Shown here piece by piece: positions 8,559-16,291 of a DNA stretch of 55,984 bases; within the stretch, counting starts at the first letter, position 1, and each line of letters opens with the position of its first letter. The stretch comes from CAYVCG01 sp964449985 (GTDB taxonomy: Bacteria; Bacillota; Clostridia; Lachnospirales; WRAX01): contig CAYVCG010000003.1 of assembly GCA_964449985.1 (NCBI GenBank), positions 1 through 55,984 on the forward strand, given 5' to 3'. The notes under the pieces were generated by a model, which saw only the letters and a list, made by a program, of their open reading frames with translations, was not told where the DNA came from and ran no database searches. The position numbers and the translations under genes were made by a program.

Positions 8559-8993
8559 ATGACCTGGAATGAAACCTTCTCACGAGACAAAGAGCCTGAA
8601 TTCAATCAAATAAGCGACTATATCGGCAGCCCCTATTGGGATGCACTTAACGAATATTTGCAATCCAGCTATAGCGTGAAACCAAAAATCGAACACAGTA
8701 TCTGTTCCGGGGCACCGGGCTGGAATGTGAAATACAAAAAGAGTGGGCGTTCGCTCTGTGTGCTTTATCCAGACAAAGGCTTTTTTACATGCCTTATTTG
8801 CATCGGCGCAAAAGAAGCCACCGAGGCAGAGTTATTGCTCACAGCTTGTTCAGACTACTCGCAAAACCTATATTGGAATGCCCCGCCCTTTAATGGATCA
8901 CGCTGGCTGATGATCGAGGTAACCACGCCAGAAATTCTGGAAGACGTAAAAAAGCTGATTTCAACACGGGTAAAAAAGAAAAGTGACAAATAA
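8559..8993 (+). CDS. DUF3788-family protein
   Basis: 144 residues: WDALNEYLQSSYSVKPKIEHS, GAPGWNVKYKKSGRSLCVLYPD, GFFTCLICIGAKEATEA, then GSRWLMIEVTTPEILEDVKKLI. This is the DUF3788 pattern. It has no known function but often sits next to GyrI-like, VOC and TfoX-N genes in Firmicutes. AAAGGAG precedes the start. Third gene of the WYL-controlled operon. Confidence 0.88.
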   Translation: MTWNETFSRDKEPEFNQISDYIGSPYWDALNEYLQSSYSVKPKIEHSICSGAPGWNVKYKKSGRSLCVLYPDKGFFTCLICIGAKEATEAELLLTACSDYSQNLYWNAPPFNGSRWLMIEVTTPEILEDVKKLISTRVKKKSDK

Positions 8994-9017
8994 AAAATGC
9001 CAGGAGGAGTAAAACAT

Positions 9018-9356
9018 ATGGCTACAACGGTTGATTTTATTGAATATGTCTGCGAGCAGATCGGGGGCACGGGCGACATACGCCATAAAAAGATGTTCGG
9101 CGAATATATGGTTTATGTTAATGACAAACCAATCCTTCTTGTCTGCGACAATACCGTTTTTGTAAAAAAATTAGACTCCATCGCCGAAAAGATGCAAGAA
9201 GCCGCTACCGGCTTTCCTTATAATGGCGCAAAGGAGCACTATATTCTGGATATTGACGACGCCGATTTTAGCAAGGAAATTGTTGCAATGCTAGAGCCGG
9301 TTACTGCGCTGCCGAAGGCTAGAAAAAGAAATAGTGTAGAATATAGTGCCGACTGA
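9018..9356 (+). CDS. TfoX N-terminal domain protein
   Basis: 112 residues: VDFIEYVCEQIGGTGDIRHKKMFGEYMVYVNDKPILLVCDNTVFVKK is the typical TfoX/Sxy N-terminal domain. The C-terminal half is FPYNGAKEHYILDIDD and the helix EIVAMLEPVTALPKARKRN. Stand-alone versions are common in Firmicutes and have no known link to competence. AGGAGG at 9002-9007 selects ATG 9018 over ATG 8997. It is the last gene of the WYL-linked cassette. Confidence 0.88.
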   Translation: MATTVDFIEYVCEQIGGTGDIRHKKMFGEYMVYVNDKPILLVCDNTVFVKKLDSIAEKMQEAATGFPYNGAKEHYILDIDDADFSKEIVAMLEPVTALPKARKRNSVEYSAD

Positions 9357-9376
9357 TGACATTTACCAATATATTC

Positions 9377-9541
9377 TTAACTGGCAGGGTCTGCGGCTTC
9401 TCTGAGCCCTAAAAAATAATATTCTCCATTTTTATCTTTTATTTCGTTCAACGAATAAACTGTGCCATCCTCCATAATAATTTGGATAGCTTTTGTCCGA
9501 TGTGAACTTTCTTCGTCATGATAAAATGCAGTAAGTATCAT
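9377..9541 (-). pseudogene. Short open frame, probably a 5'-truncated gene remnant
   Basis: 54 codons from the first ATG. The same frame stays open upstream to 9613, where a stop interrupts it. The translation looks protein-like (LTAFYHDEESSHRTKAIQ, then GTVYSLNEIKDKNGEYYF, ending LREAADPAS), with alternating strands and sensible composition. There is no ribosome binding site before the ATG, while AGAAAGGAA lies further upstream without a usable ATG. This fits a decayed or truncated gene better than an active one. No family is recognised. The rest of the 9357-9678 interval is AT-rich without other signals. Confidence 0.4.
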
Positions 9542-9678
9542 CCCGGGAGAACTTAATTCCCGTCGAAATTGTATATTCTGATTATAAATACAATTCCTTT
9601 CTGTTAATTCAAATTACACGAACCGTACTACCCCTGTAAAAAGCTATCATGTTGCTGTCATAATCAATAAATATGGTA

Positions 9679-10149
9679 TCATGTATAAAAATTAGTACCT
9701 CCGATTTCTCCATAAAAATGGTTGAGATTATAGTGCATAATTTCGTCAGCATTTTGTATAAAGCAATTTAAACATTTCTGTTCGATTACCTCAATACGGC
9801 TTCTCTCTAATCTATTAACTTCCCTGACTGCTAAAAGGAAAATTATAAATCCTGCTACTAAAAGCGTTGAAATCCATACAAATCTTTTGTTTTCCTTTTT
9901 TCTTGAACCAATGTATACAATTTGATATGTGAGACACATTGGCAATATCGGAATAGTAATGACACTCCATGCCCCAGACAATAACCCTAATGGTGTAAAT
10001 ATTATTCCGAACAAAAACGCTTCAAATCCATCTATTCTATTAAAAAAAAATTGTGTGCCGTAAATTGCTAAATAAAATGACCGTAAAAGTATAATCACAT
10101 ATGGAGTTAATGACACAAAGAAAAATAACTTGTACGGAAACTTTTTCAT
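9679..10149 (-). CDS. Uncharacterised membrane protein
   Basis: 156 residues. Four hydrophobic stretches can be seen: LFFFVSLTPYVIILL, AFLFGIIFTPLGLLSG, WSVITIPILPMCLTYQIVYI and FVWISTLLVAGFIIFLLA. Basic SRKKENKR lies between the last two, followed by a polar C-terminus of about 45 residues containing two Cys (QKCLNCF). Codons are AT-rich. GGTGAT precedes ATG 10149. No family or function is recognised, and it is not closely spaced with a neighbour. Confidence 0.6.
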   Translation of the reverse strand: MKKFPYKLFFFVSLTPYVIILLRSFYLAIYGTQFFFNRIDGFEAFLFGIIFTPLGLLSGAWSVITIPILPMCLTYQIVYIGSRKKENKRFVWISTLLVAGFIIFLLAVREVNRLERSRIEVIEQKCLNCFIQNADEIMHYNLNHFYGEIGGTNFYT

Positions 10150-10338
10150 GTACTGATCACCATCCAGTGAATATTTTTAAATTCCCATTTTTAGACAAAC
10201 CATATTTTAGCCAAAACACGATCATTACTGTTTAATTAATCATACCACAGTCAGACACATTATCCAACAATATGCAGCAATTATTTACAAAAAAACAACT
10301 ATATCGGCTTAAATACCGCACCCTATCTTAAATATAGA

Positions 10339-11675
10339 CTACCCTCCCCAAACCAACAACCTTCTGTATGTCCTATCAATTACAAATGCGCCGAGTGGTG
10401 CAGTTATAATAATCGAAACCACTGCTACCGTTAGGACGATATTTCCGCATGCAAGCCCCATAGATAAAGGGATAGAGCCGATTGCGGCTTGGACAGTTGC
10501 TTTGGGCATATAGGCAAACATACAAAACAATCTTTCTTTAAAATCGAGCTTTGTTTTTAGCATACATATATAAACCCCTGCCATCCTGAAAACTAAAACG
10601 CCGAAAATTAGGATTACGGCAGTGAGGCCTGCTGATGCTGCATACTTTATATCTACGGTTGCACCAACAAGGACAAAAAGTAAAATCTCAGCACACACCC
10701 ATAGTTTGGAAAACTTGCCAGACAGCCGCACTGCTACATCATAGCTTTTTTTCTGCAAAGCCGCTCCCATACTCATAATAGCAAGTAAGCCTGAAAAACC
10801 GATATTTCCTGTTAATGAATGCTCAAGCGTTACAAGTAGAAAGGAGATGCTTAAAAGAATAATAACTTTTCCGCTGTCACGAATGTGTATTTTATTGAAA
10901 AAATACGAGAGAGCAAACCCAAGCAGTATACCTGCGACAAGACCAAAAATTATGGAGGTTGGTATGGTGATGAAGTGCGCCGCCGTTATTTCTCCACCGG
11001 TTGCAAGGGATGTAAAAGCGGTGAAAAGCACAATAACGAACACATCATCTACCGAAGCCCCAGCCATAATAAGCTGCGGAATGCTCTTATTTGTACCATG
11101 CCTGCTTTCCATCANNNNNNNNNNNNNNNNNNNNNNNNNNNNNNNNNNNNNNNNNNNNNNNNNNNNNNNNNNNNNNNNNNNNNNNNNNNNNNNNNNNNNN
11201 NNNNNNNNNNNNNNCCAGCCATAATAAGCTGCGGAATGCTCTTATTTGTACCATGCCTGCTTTCCATCAGCATCAACATTTTAGGAACAATGACTGCCGG
11301 AGAAACGGCAGCGATAACTGTGCCCAAAACAGCGGCTTCGAGCAAGGATATCCCTAGCAGCTTTGGCGCAAGAATTAGCATACCGACAATCTCAAAACAA
11401 GCCGGAACAAAACACATAAGAATTGCAGGGCGCCCGACCCTTAACAAATCCTTTATATCAAGCGCAAGCCCTGCCCTTGTCAAAATGATGATAAGAGCGA
11501 TCTGCCGTAAATCAGCGGAAATACCCAGAATGCTTGGGCTTAAAAGGTTTAGCGCATGTGGCCCTAATATAATGCCTGTTATGAGCATTCCAAGCAGGCT
11601 CGGTAGTTTTAGCTTTTTAAATAAGCTTCCCAGCAAAAGACCGCAGAGAAATACAAGCGCAAGACTAAATAACAT
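10339..11675 (-). CDS. Cation:proton antiporter under fluoride riboswitch control
   Basis: Integral membrane antiporter of the monovalent cation:proton (CPA, NhaP/Kef-like) superfamily: about 12 helices, with SLLGMLITGIILGPHAL near the N-terminus, AVSPAVIVPK and GASVDDVFVIVLF (paired Asp in the ion-binding helix), and YMPKATVQAAIG near the C-terminus. The gap 11115-11214 is artificial: 11060-11114 equals 11215-11269, and merging gives one 393-residue frame of family-typical length. A fluoride riboswitch lies just upstream on the same strand, so the likely role is fluoride tolerance, either directly or by correcting ion balance; related antiporters are known fluoride-riboswitch targets. No crcB or fluoride-type ClC gene is visible here. 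Confidence 0.9.
11060..11269. other. Artificial scaffold gap with duplicated 55-base contig ends
   Basis: 100 Ns (11115-11214) lie between identical 55-base copies 11060-11114 and 11215-11269, the same signature as at 2568-2777. Collapsing the duplication restores the antiporter frame. Confidence 0.95.
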
Positions 11676-11707
11676 AAAACTCTCTCCTTTATATTAATAC
11701 ATAACGT

Positions 11708-11797
11708 AAAAAAGCCGAGCCTTCCGCAACATATTTGCAGAAGTCATCAGCTTTAGAAGCGGTTTTGGCTGTTTACCAAGGGAGAACTTCATTCCCT
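11708..11797 (-). promoter_or_regulatory. Fluoride riboswitch (crcB motif) with expression platform
   Basis: On the minus strand from 11796: GGGAATGAAGTTCTCCC (P1 with the AUGAAGU loop), AAACAGC, then GCTGATGACTTCTGC (11751-11737). These match the crcB-motif landmarks: GAAGT in the loop can pair with ACTTC as the pseudoknot, and CAGC pairs with GCTG as the second stem. Directly 3' is a hairpin CTTCTGCAA/TTGCGGAAG (11743-11721) followed by GCTCGGCTTTTTT. The hairpin uses the same CTTC as the pseudoknot, so fluoride binding should prevent it, consistent with an ON switch for the antiporter. Confidence 0.87.
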
Positions 11798-11804
11798 GTT
11801 TAAT

Positions 11805-11833
11805 AATATATCATATCTAGATAAAAAGAGCAA
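11805..11833 (-). promoter_or_regulatory. Promoter for the riboswitch-antiporter unit
   Basis: On the minus strand TTGCTC (11833-11828), a 17-bp spacer and TATATT (11810-11805) lie between the arsC stop and the aptamer. The antiporter thus has its own promoter although it follows the ars operon on the same strand. Confidence 0.65.
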
Positions 11834-11839
11834 AGCTTT

Positions 11840-12232
11840 TCAATCCAAAAGAGACTGGCGCAAAATAAGGATTTTCTTTTCAATCGTATTTATCACTTTC
11901 ATAAATTCATCGTCACTTTTTCCCGTCGGATCATCCAAACCCCAATCCTCTCGGAACTTGCACGGCAAATACGGGCAATCTACATTGCACCCCATAGTTA
12001 TAACGACGTCAACAGGTGGTATTTCTGCAAGCAGTTTTGAGCGTTGTGTTTTTTCCATGTCGATATCGTAAAGCTGTTTCATAAGCCGCACAGCATCGTG
12101 GTTGATTTGTGGTTTTGTTTCCGTTCCTGCGGAATAACTCTCAAACGCGTCGCTTGCAAGGTGCTTGCCGAGAGCTTCGGCAATCTGGCTTCGGCATGAA
12201 TTATGAACACAGATAAAGGCAACTTTAGTCAC
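11840..12232 (-). CDS. arsC: Arsenate reductase, thioredoxin-coupled (low-molecular-weight phosphatase type)
   Basis: 130 residues. Reduces arsenate to arsenite in the cytoplasm so that Acr3 can export it. The N-terminal loop C8-V-H-N-S-C-R14 is the CX5R phosphatase signature with nucleophile Cys8. Cys82 and Cys86 (MGCNVDCP) are the resolving pair of the thioredoxin-linked family, and WGLDDPTG carries the catalytic Asp. Last gene of the ars operon; its ATG overlaps the stop of the C_GCAxxG_C_C gene by 4 nt. Confidence 0.94.
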   Translation of the reverse strand: MTKVAFICVHNSCRSQIAEALGKHLASDAFESYSAGTETKPQINHDAVRLMKQLYDIDMEKTQRSKLLAEIPPVDVVITMGCNVDCPYLPCKFREDWGLDDPTGKSDDEFMKVINTIEKKILILRQSLLD

Positions 12233-12684
12233 TCTATCACCTCGCTTGAAAACAAAAGCTCTTCTATTATTTCAGCAGCATCTTGAACAATTTTGGGGCA
12301 GAGCATTTTAACTCGTTCTAGTGCCGTCTGACTATCTCCGCCTATCAAATTGACTCCCAAAATCTCACGGCAGTTTGTAGTACGGTTTCTTTCCTCAAAC
12401 ATTTTAGCGAATTCGCGTACCATAGCGTATGTTTTCTCTTTAGCTAAATCATCTTCTTTGTGAACCTTACCGTATTTCAACCCTATGAGTAGATAAGCTC
12501 CTGATACGGCACCACAAGTTTCTTGTAATCTGCCCATTCCAGCACCAAGACCGCAAGAGATTTGCAAAGCAGTCTTTTTGTCTAACACAAATTCTTCGCA
12601 GTAAGTAGACAAAATGGCTTGTGAGCAGTTGAAACCGTCATTAAAACAAGCCACAGCTTTTTTGACTTTGCTTTGTTTGTTCAT
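12229..12684 (-). CDS. C_GCAxxG_C_C family (putative redox) protein
   Basis: 151 residues of the C_GCAxxG_C_C family: DGFNCSQAIL, then SCGLGAGMGRLQETCGAVSGAYLLIGL, then TNCREILG and KMLCPKIV. The spaced cysteines suggest metal or redox chemistry; several members lie in arsenic operons, but the reaction is unknown. ATG 12684 is preferred to the upstream start at 12717, which would overlap acr3; it lies four bases after the acr3 stop. It may supply electrons or handle arsenite for ArsC/Acr3, which is inference from position. Confidence 0.88.
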   Translation of the reverse strand: MNKQSKVKKAVACFNDGFNCSQAILSTYCEEFVLDKKTALQISCGLGAGMGRLQETCGAVSGAYLLIGLKYGKVHKEDDLAKEKTYAMVREFAKMFEERNRTTNCREILGVNLIGGDSQTALERVKMLCPKIVQDAAEIIEELLFSSEVIE

Positions 12685-12688
12685 GTAT

Positions 12689-13729
12689 TTAAAACCACCC
12701 TTTCGTATTATTAGCAACCCTCACAAGCATGAGCATTACCGGCACTTCTACAAGCACACCCACGATTGTAGCAAGAGCGACGGGGCTTTGCGTTCCAAAA
12801 AGCGCAATGGCCACAGCAACGGCAAGCTCAAAGAAATTCGACGCACCGATCATCCCGGCAGGAGCAGCGATATTGTGTGGGAGCTTTAGCAACTTGCAGG
12901 CTATATAAGCAATAAAAAAAATTAAAACCGTTTGCAATACCAAAGGCACGGCAATCAATATGATGTGCAACGGATTTTCCAAAATAACATTGCCTTGAAA
13001 TGAAAAAATGATTACTAAAGTAAGCAGCAAGCCACCGATTGTCACATTACCAAACTTCGGGATAAAGCTGCGCTCGAAATACTCAGTCCCTTTAGCTTTC
13101 GTGACAATGCTCCGTGTCAGCACCCCACCCGCAAGCGGAATGACAACGAACAGTACGACAGAGAGAATAAGCGTATCCCATGGAATTTGTACACCTCCTA
13201 CGCCAAGCAAAAAGGCTACAATCGGTGTGAAAGCCACAAGGATAATGAGGTCGTTTGTCGCCACTTGTACCACGGTGTACGCCGGATTACCTTTAGTCAA
13301 ATGTGACCAAACGAACACCATAGCCGTGCATGGTGCGGCACCGAGAAGGACAGCCCCTGCGAGATAATCACGCGCAAGCTCTGAAGGTATGAGCGCCTTA
13401 AATATCACAAAGAAAAACAAGCTAGCAATTCCAAACATGGTAAACGGCTTTATAAGCCAGTTTGTCACCCAAGTGACAAATAATCCTTTCGGGTTTTTAC
13501 CGACGTTCTTAATGCTCTTAAAGTCCACTTTCATCATCATTGGATAAATCATCAGCCATATTAAAACCGCAATCGGGATTGATACATTTGCGTATTCAAA
13601 TTGCCCCAAAAACGATGGAACGGCGGGTAAGAACTTTCCTATCAGAACACCAAACACCATGCATAGAATAACCCAAACCGTTAGGTATCGCTCAAAAAAA
13701 CTTATACCTTGGGATTTTTCTTCACTCAT
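12689..13729 (-). CDS. acr3: Acr3-family arsenite efflux permease
   Basis: 346 residues, ten predicted helices, family-typical length. Exports arsenite (and possibly antimonite) using the membrane potential. The conserved LLGAAPCTAMVFVWSHLTKG segment with the essential Cys134 is present, as is the GASNFFELAVAVAIALFG helix with the conserved Glu. Its start overlaps the stop of the thioredoxin-like gene by 4 nt and its stop is four bases from the C_GCAxxG_C_C start, so all are one transcript driven by the promoter at 15444-15472. Confidence 0.96.
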   Translation of the reverse strand: MSEEKSQGISFFERYLTVWVILCMVFGVLIGKFLPAVPSFLGQFEYANVSIPIAVLIWLMIYPMMMKVDFKSIKNVGKNPKGLFVTWVTNWLIKPFTMFGIASLFFFVIFKALIPSELARDYLAGAVLLGAAPCTAMVFVWSHLTKGNPAYTVVQVATNDLIILVAFTPIVAFLLGVGGVQIPWDTLILSVVLFVVIPLAGGVLTRSIVTKAKGTEYFERSFIPKFGNVTIGGLLLTLVIIFSFQGNVILENPLHIILIAVPLVLQTVLIFFIAYIACKLLKLPHNIAAPAGMIGASNFFELAVAVAIALFGTQSPVALATIVGVLVEVPVMLMLVRVANNTKGWF

Positions 13730-14088
13730 TTAGTAACACCCGCCTTTTCAATCAATCCTTTTACATCGCCCACTGAAAGCAACTTGCCATAAGCCACAAC
13801 TTTTGAGTTGATCACAAGCGCCGGCGTTTGCATAACGCCATATTTTGCGATTTCAACATTATCCCCGATGTTCAACACTTCATCATCAAAGCCCATTTCA
13901 CGGACGGCGGTTTTGGTATTCTCAAACATATCTGCACTCTTTTTGCAGCAAGCGCCAAGAACTATAAAGCGCGCGTTTTTCACATCGCTGATACCGCAGC
14001 TGCCGCCACACGCGCAGGTTGTTTTAATCTCTTGCCCTGAACAACAACTTTCTTTTTCTTTTTTCTTTCCAAAGTTAAAAAATGCCAT
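13726..14088 (-). CDS. Thioredoxin-fold protein (redox-active disulfide protein 2 type) with Cys-rich N-terminus
   Basis: 120 residues. The C-terminal 80 residues have the small thioredoxin-like fold of the TM0996/MTH895 group (FIVLGACCKKSADMFENTKTAV, then KYGVMQTPALVINSKVVAYGK) with CC instead of a normal CxxC. The first 35 residues are a separate Cys-rich tail (SCCSGQ, TTCACGGSCG) that could bind As(III) or a metal. In ars operons such proteins accompany ArsP/Acr3 permeases. It lies 12 nt after arsP and overlaps acr3 by 4 nt. A role as reductant or arsenite chaperone is inferred. Confidence 0.88.
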   Translation of the reverse strand: MAFFNFGKKKEKESCCSGQEIKTTCACGGSCGISDVKNARFIVLGACCKKSADMFENTKTAVREMGFDDEVLNIGDNVEIAKYGVMQTPALVINSKVVAYGKLLSVGDVKGLIEKAGVTK

Positions 14089-14100
14089 AGTTATATCCTC

Positions 14101-15105
14101 CTAAACAAATATAAATTGCAGAGCGTTAAATGTGTATCCGATGATAATAATACCAAGCGTTACAATGCCAACAAAAATACCGAGCAGCTTCGGTTTTACC
14201 GCCTTACGCAGCAAAATTATGGATGGCAGCGAAAGCGCAGTGACAGCCATCATAAATGACAGAATCGTTCCAACACCAACCCCCTTGAAATACAGCGCTT
14301 CAGCTATCGGGATTGTTCCAAAAATGTCGGCATACATAGGAACTCCTACGACGGTAGCAAGCAATACTGAGAATGGATTGTTTGAACCAAGCACAACCTC
14401 AACCCACTCTTGTGGTATCCAGTTGTGAATAATTGCGCCTATACCCACACCAATTAGCACATACAAAAACACCTTTTTCAGCGTAAACAGCATTTGGTCT
14501 TTGGCATAAATCATCCTGTCTTTTCGTGTGAGGTCGGGCACTTCTATATCCACGTTGCCCGATTGCTTAATGTACTGCTCGACATACCTTTCAAGTCTGA
14601 GTTTGTCAATAAGTGTGCCACCCATAACAGCGAGAATAATACCAACTACCACATATGCCACAGCAATCTTTGCACCAAACACGCTCATCAGCAGGATAAA
14701 CGCACCGAGGTCAACAAGCGGTGAGCTGATAAGGAATGAAAATGTTACACCCACAGGCAACCCGGCATTGGTAAACCCGATAAACAACGGTATGGACGAA
14801 CAGGAGCAAAACGGCGTTACAGTGCCGAGCAGCGCACCCATGAGATTAGCAAAAACACCCCTGTATCGACCTAAAATCTGCTTTGTTCGCTCCGGCGGGA
14901 AATAGCTCTGAATAAATGAAATAATGAAAATAAGAACGGACAACAGCAACAAAATTTTTATAGTGTCATAAAAGAAAAACTGCACACTGCCGCCGACACG
15001 CCCCGTTATATCCAAGCCCAGCGCAGCCAATAGTGCGCCGATTAAGTCATTTAGCCACTTCATGCCGAGGATTTGAGAACTGAAAAAATCCCACGCTACT
15101 TGCAT
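14101..15105 (-). CDS. arsP: ArsP-type permease (trivalent organoarsenical efflux; YraQ/DUF318 family)
   Basis: 334 residues, about eight helices and a central cytoplasmic loop. The signature TPFCSCSS is at residues 97-104; paired cysteines in this position are needed for methylarsenite transport in characterised ArsP. The second half repeats a similar element (VVGVPMYADIFGTIPIAEAL). ATG 15105 is chosen because GGGGAGGA lies six bases before it; the frame extends to TTG 15123 but without a site. It overlaps the end of arsR by 10 nt. Substrate assignment rests on the motif and the ars context. Confidence 0.9.
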   Translation of the reverse strand: MQVAWDFFSSQILGMKWLNDLIGALLAALGLDITGRVGGSVQFFFYDTIKILLLLSVLIFIISFIQSYFPPERTKQILGRYRGVFANLMGALLGTVTPFCSCSSIPLFIGFTNAGLPVGVTFSFLISSPLVDLGAFILLMSVFGAKIAVAYVVVGIILAVMGGTLIDKLRLERYVEQYIKQSGNVDIEVPDLTRKDRMIYAKDQMLFTLKKVFLYVLIGVGIGAIIHNWIPQEWVEVVLGSNNPFSVLLATVVGVPMYADIFGTIPIAEALYFKGVGVGTILSFMMAVTALSLPSIILLRKAVKPKLLGIFVGIVTLGIIIIGYTFNALQFIFV

Positions 15106-15410
15106 AGACAGTCCTCCCCACAAACTCGATTTTCAGAACGTTCAAGCAGAGCGGACAGCAATTTCTTTGCAGTTTCCGCGCCCTGATCGCTGATAGAATA
15201 GTGCGTCCATTTCCCGTCCCTTCGCGGAGAGACAACGCCGCTTTCCACAAGGATTTTCATATGGTGTGAAAGCGTCGGCTGCGTAATATTGAGTTGTTCC
15301 AGCAAGACACAAGCACACTTTTCGCCGCTTTGCAGCATTTCAAGAATCTGCAATCGGTTTTCATCACAAAAGGCTTTGAATATCCTTGCATTATTTTGAT
15401 GGTCACCCAT
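15096..15410 (-). CDS. arsR: ArsR-family arsenite-responsive repressor
   Basis: 104 residues. The winged helix is LEQLNITQPTLSHHMKILVESGVV. Just before it, GEKCACVLLEQ carries Cys-x-Cys at the start of the DNA-binding unit, the classical type-I As(III)/Sb(III) site; a second cluster, CGEDCLCK, ends the protein. ATG 15410 is chosen because GAGGTGAT precedes it; the open frame continues upstream to 15512 but crosses the promoter. It is the first gene of the operon and most likely autoregulated through the palindrome at 15424-15439. Confidence 0.93.
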   Translation of the reverse strand: MGDHQNNARIFKAFCDENRLQILEMLQSGEKCACVLLEQLNITQPTLSHHMKILVESGVVSPRRDGKWTHYSISDQGAETAKKLLSALLERSENRVCGEDCLCK

Positions 15411-15423
15411 AAAATCACCTCGC

Positions 15424-15472
15424 ATAGAAATTTTTCTATATATATTATATGCAACAAATAGAAAAACGTCAA
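15424..15472 (-). promoter_or_regulatory. ars operon promoter and ArsR operator
   Basis: On the minus strand TTGACG (15472-15467), exactly 17 bases, TATAAT (15449-15444), then the perfect palindrome ATAGAAA-AA-TTTCTAT (15439-15424) covering the expected transcription start. It lies just upstream of the arsR ribosome binding site. Repressor binding is inferred. Confidence 0.8.
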
Positions 15473-15534
15473 TGCATTTGACACATAAAAGCAATAAAAA
15501 AATCAAATTCACCTACTTTCAAATTGGATTAAAA

Positions 15535-15647
15535 GGTGTTAAAATAAATATGCAAAGATAAAAACACAGTTCCGGTTGGTAGTCCGGACACAGCTCAAGC
15601 TGTCAGTAACCTGCCTCCTTGGTTGTCCCTTCTTTGCTAGTAACACC
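15535..15647 (+). promoter_or_regulatory. yjdF-motif riboswitch
   Basis: Directly upstream of a yjdF gene. P1 pairs GGTGTTA (15535-15541) with TAACACC (15641-15647). A second helix pairs GCAAAGA (15552-15558) with TCTTTGC (15631-15637). Between them lie GATAAAAACACAG, TCCGG...CCGGA and CAGCT...AGCTG elements as in the yjdF RNA motif, which senses azaaromatic compounds. P1 ends two bases before AAAGGAGGG, so control is probably at ribosome binding. Confidence 0.9.
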
Positions 15648-15664
15648 AAAAGGAGGGTTATATT

Positions 15665-16084
15665 ATGGAGAAAACTATTCTCAAGCTGACCGTATTTTTT
15701 AAAGAGCCTTTTTGGATTGGCGTCTGTGAGCGTGAATTTGAAGGCCAATATGAGGTTTGCAAAATCACTTTTGGAGCGGAACCCAAGGATTACGATGTTT
15801 ACGAGTATATGCTCAAAAATTACGACAAGTTGCATTTTGGTCCATCTATGGAAACAAACGCAATTGCCCAAAAGCGTATCAATCACAAACGTCTGCAGCG
15901 CAAAATTAATAGACAATTACAGAATACTGGGGTTGCTACAAAGGCGCAGCAAGCATTAAAGCTTCAGCAGGAACAAGGAAAGCTGGAGCGCAAGACTCGT
16001 TCTCGCCAGCAGCGTGAGGCCGAAAAAGAACGCAAGTTTCAACTTCGGCAGGAAAAACGCAAGGAAAAGCATAGGGGTCATTGA
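15665..16084 (+). CDS. yjdF: YjdF family protein (DUF2992)
   Basis: 139 residues. The N-terminal half (LKLTVFFKEPFWIGVCEREFEGQYEVCKITFGAEPKD) is the conserved YjdF domain. The C-terminal half is a highly basic, Gln-rich helix (from about residue 70, with repeated KRINHKRLQRKINRQ-like segments and RQQREAEKERKFQLRQEKRKEK), likely coiled and nucleic-acid binding. The function is not known. The yjdF riboswitch immediately upstream confirms the assignment and suggests a response to aromatic N-heterocycles. It is divergent from the ars operon. Confidence 0.93.
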   Translation: MEKTILKLTVFFKEPFWIGVCEREFEGQYEVCKITFGAEPKDYDVYEYMLKNYDKLHFGPSMETNAIAQKRINHKRLQRKINRQLQNTGVATKAQQALKLQQEQGKLERKTRSRQQREAEKERKFQLRQEKRKEKHRGH

Positions 16085-16156
16085 TATCCCTCCCCTTCTC
16101 CTAAATATAAATAATTGCCAGCCCGATGATCAAATTTTTTTATTTATTATTTATCT

Positions 16157-16184
16157 GAGTGCTTCTAATAAGCACTCAATTTTT
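16157..16184 (+). terminator. Rho-independent terminator after yjdF
   Basis: GAGTGCTT (16157-16164) and AAGCACTC (16170-16177) form an 8-bp stem with a 5-nt loop, followed by AATTTTTG. Confidence 0.85.
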
Positions 16185-16207
16185 GTTCATAAAAATTTAA
16201 CATTCAA

Positions 16208-16273
16208 ACTATTGAAGTAGTATTGACATTTTTAAACTACTGTGATAGTATATATTCATACTATTGCAATAGT
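16208..16273 (+). promoter_or_regulatory. BlaI-type promoter region with three operators
   Basis: Three related palindromes: ACTATTGAAGTAGT (16208-16221), ACTACTGTGATAGT (16236-16249) and the perfect ACTATTGCAATAGT (16260-16273). Centres are 28 and 24 bp apart. A promoter TTGACA (16223-16228), 17 bp, TAGTAT (16246-16251) sits between and inside them, so a bound repressor would mask the promoter. This is the classical arrangement of bla/mec-type regulators. Confidence 0.85.
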
Positions 16274-16291
16274 GTGAAAGGAGTTGCTATA

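Noticed and set aside
16208..16273. A possible short repeat array (CRISPR-like) of ACTA-N-TAGT units
   Set aside because: Only three short palindromes around a promoter before a BlaI gene; they are operators, not direct repeats with spacers.
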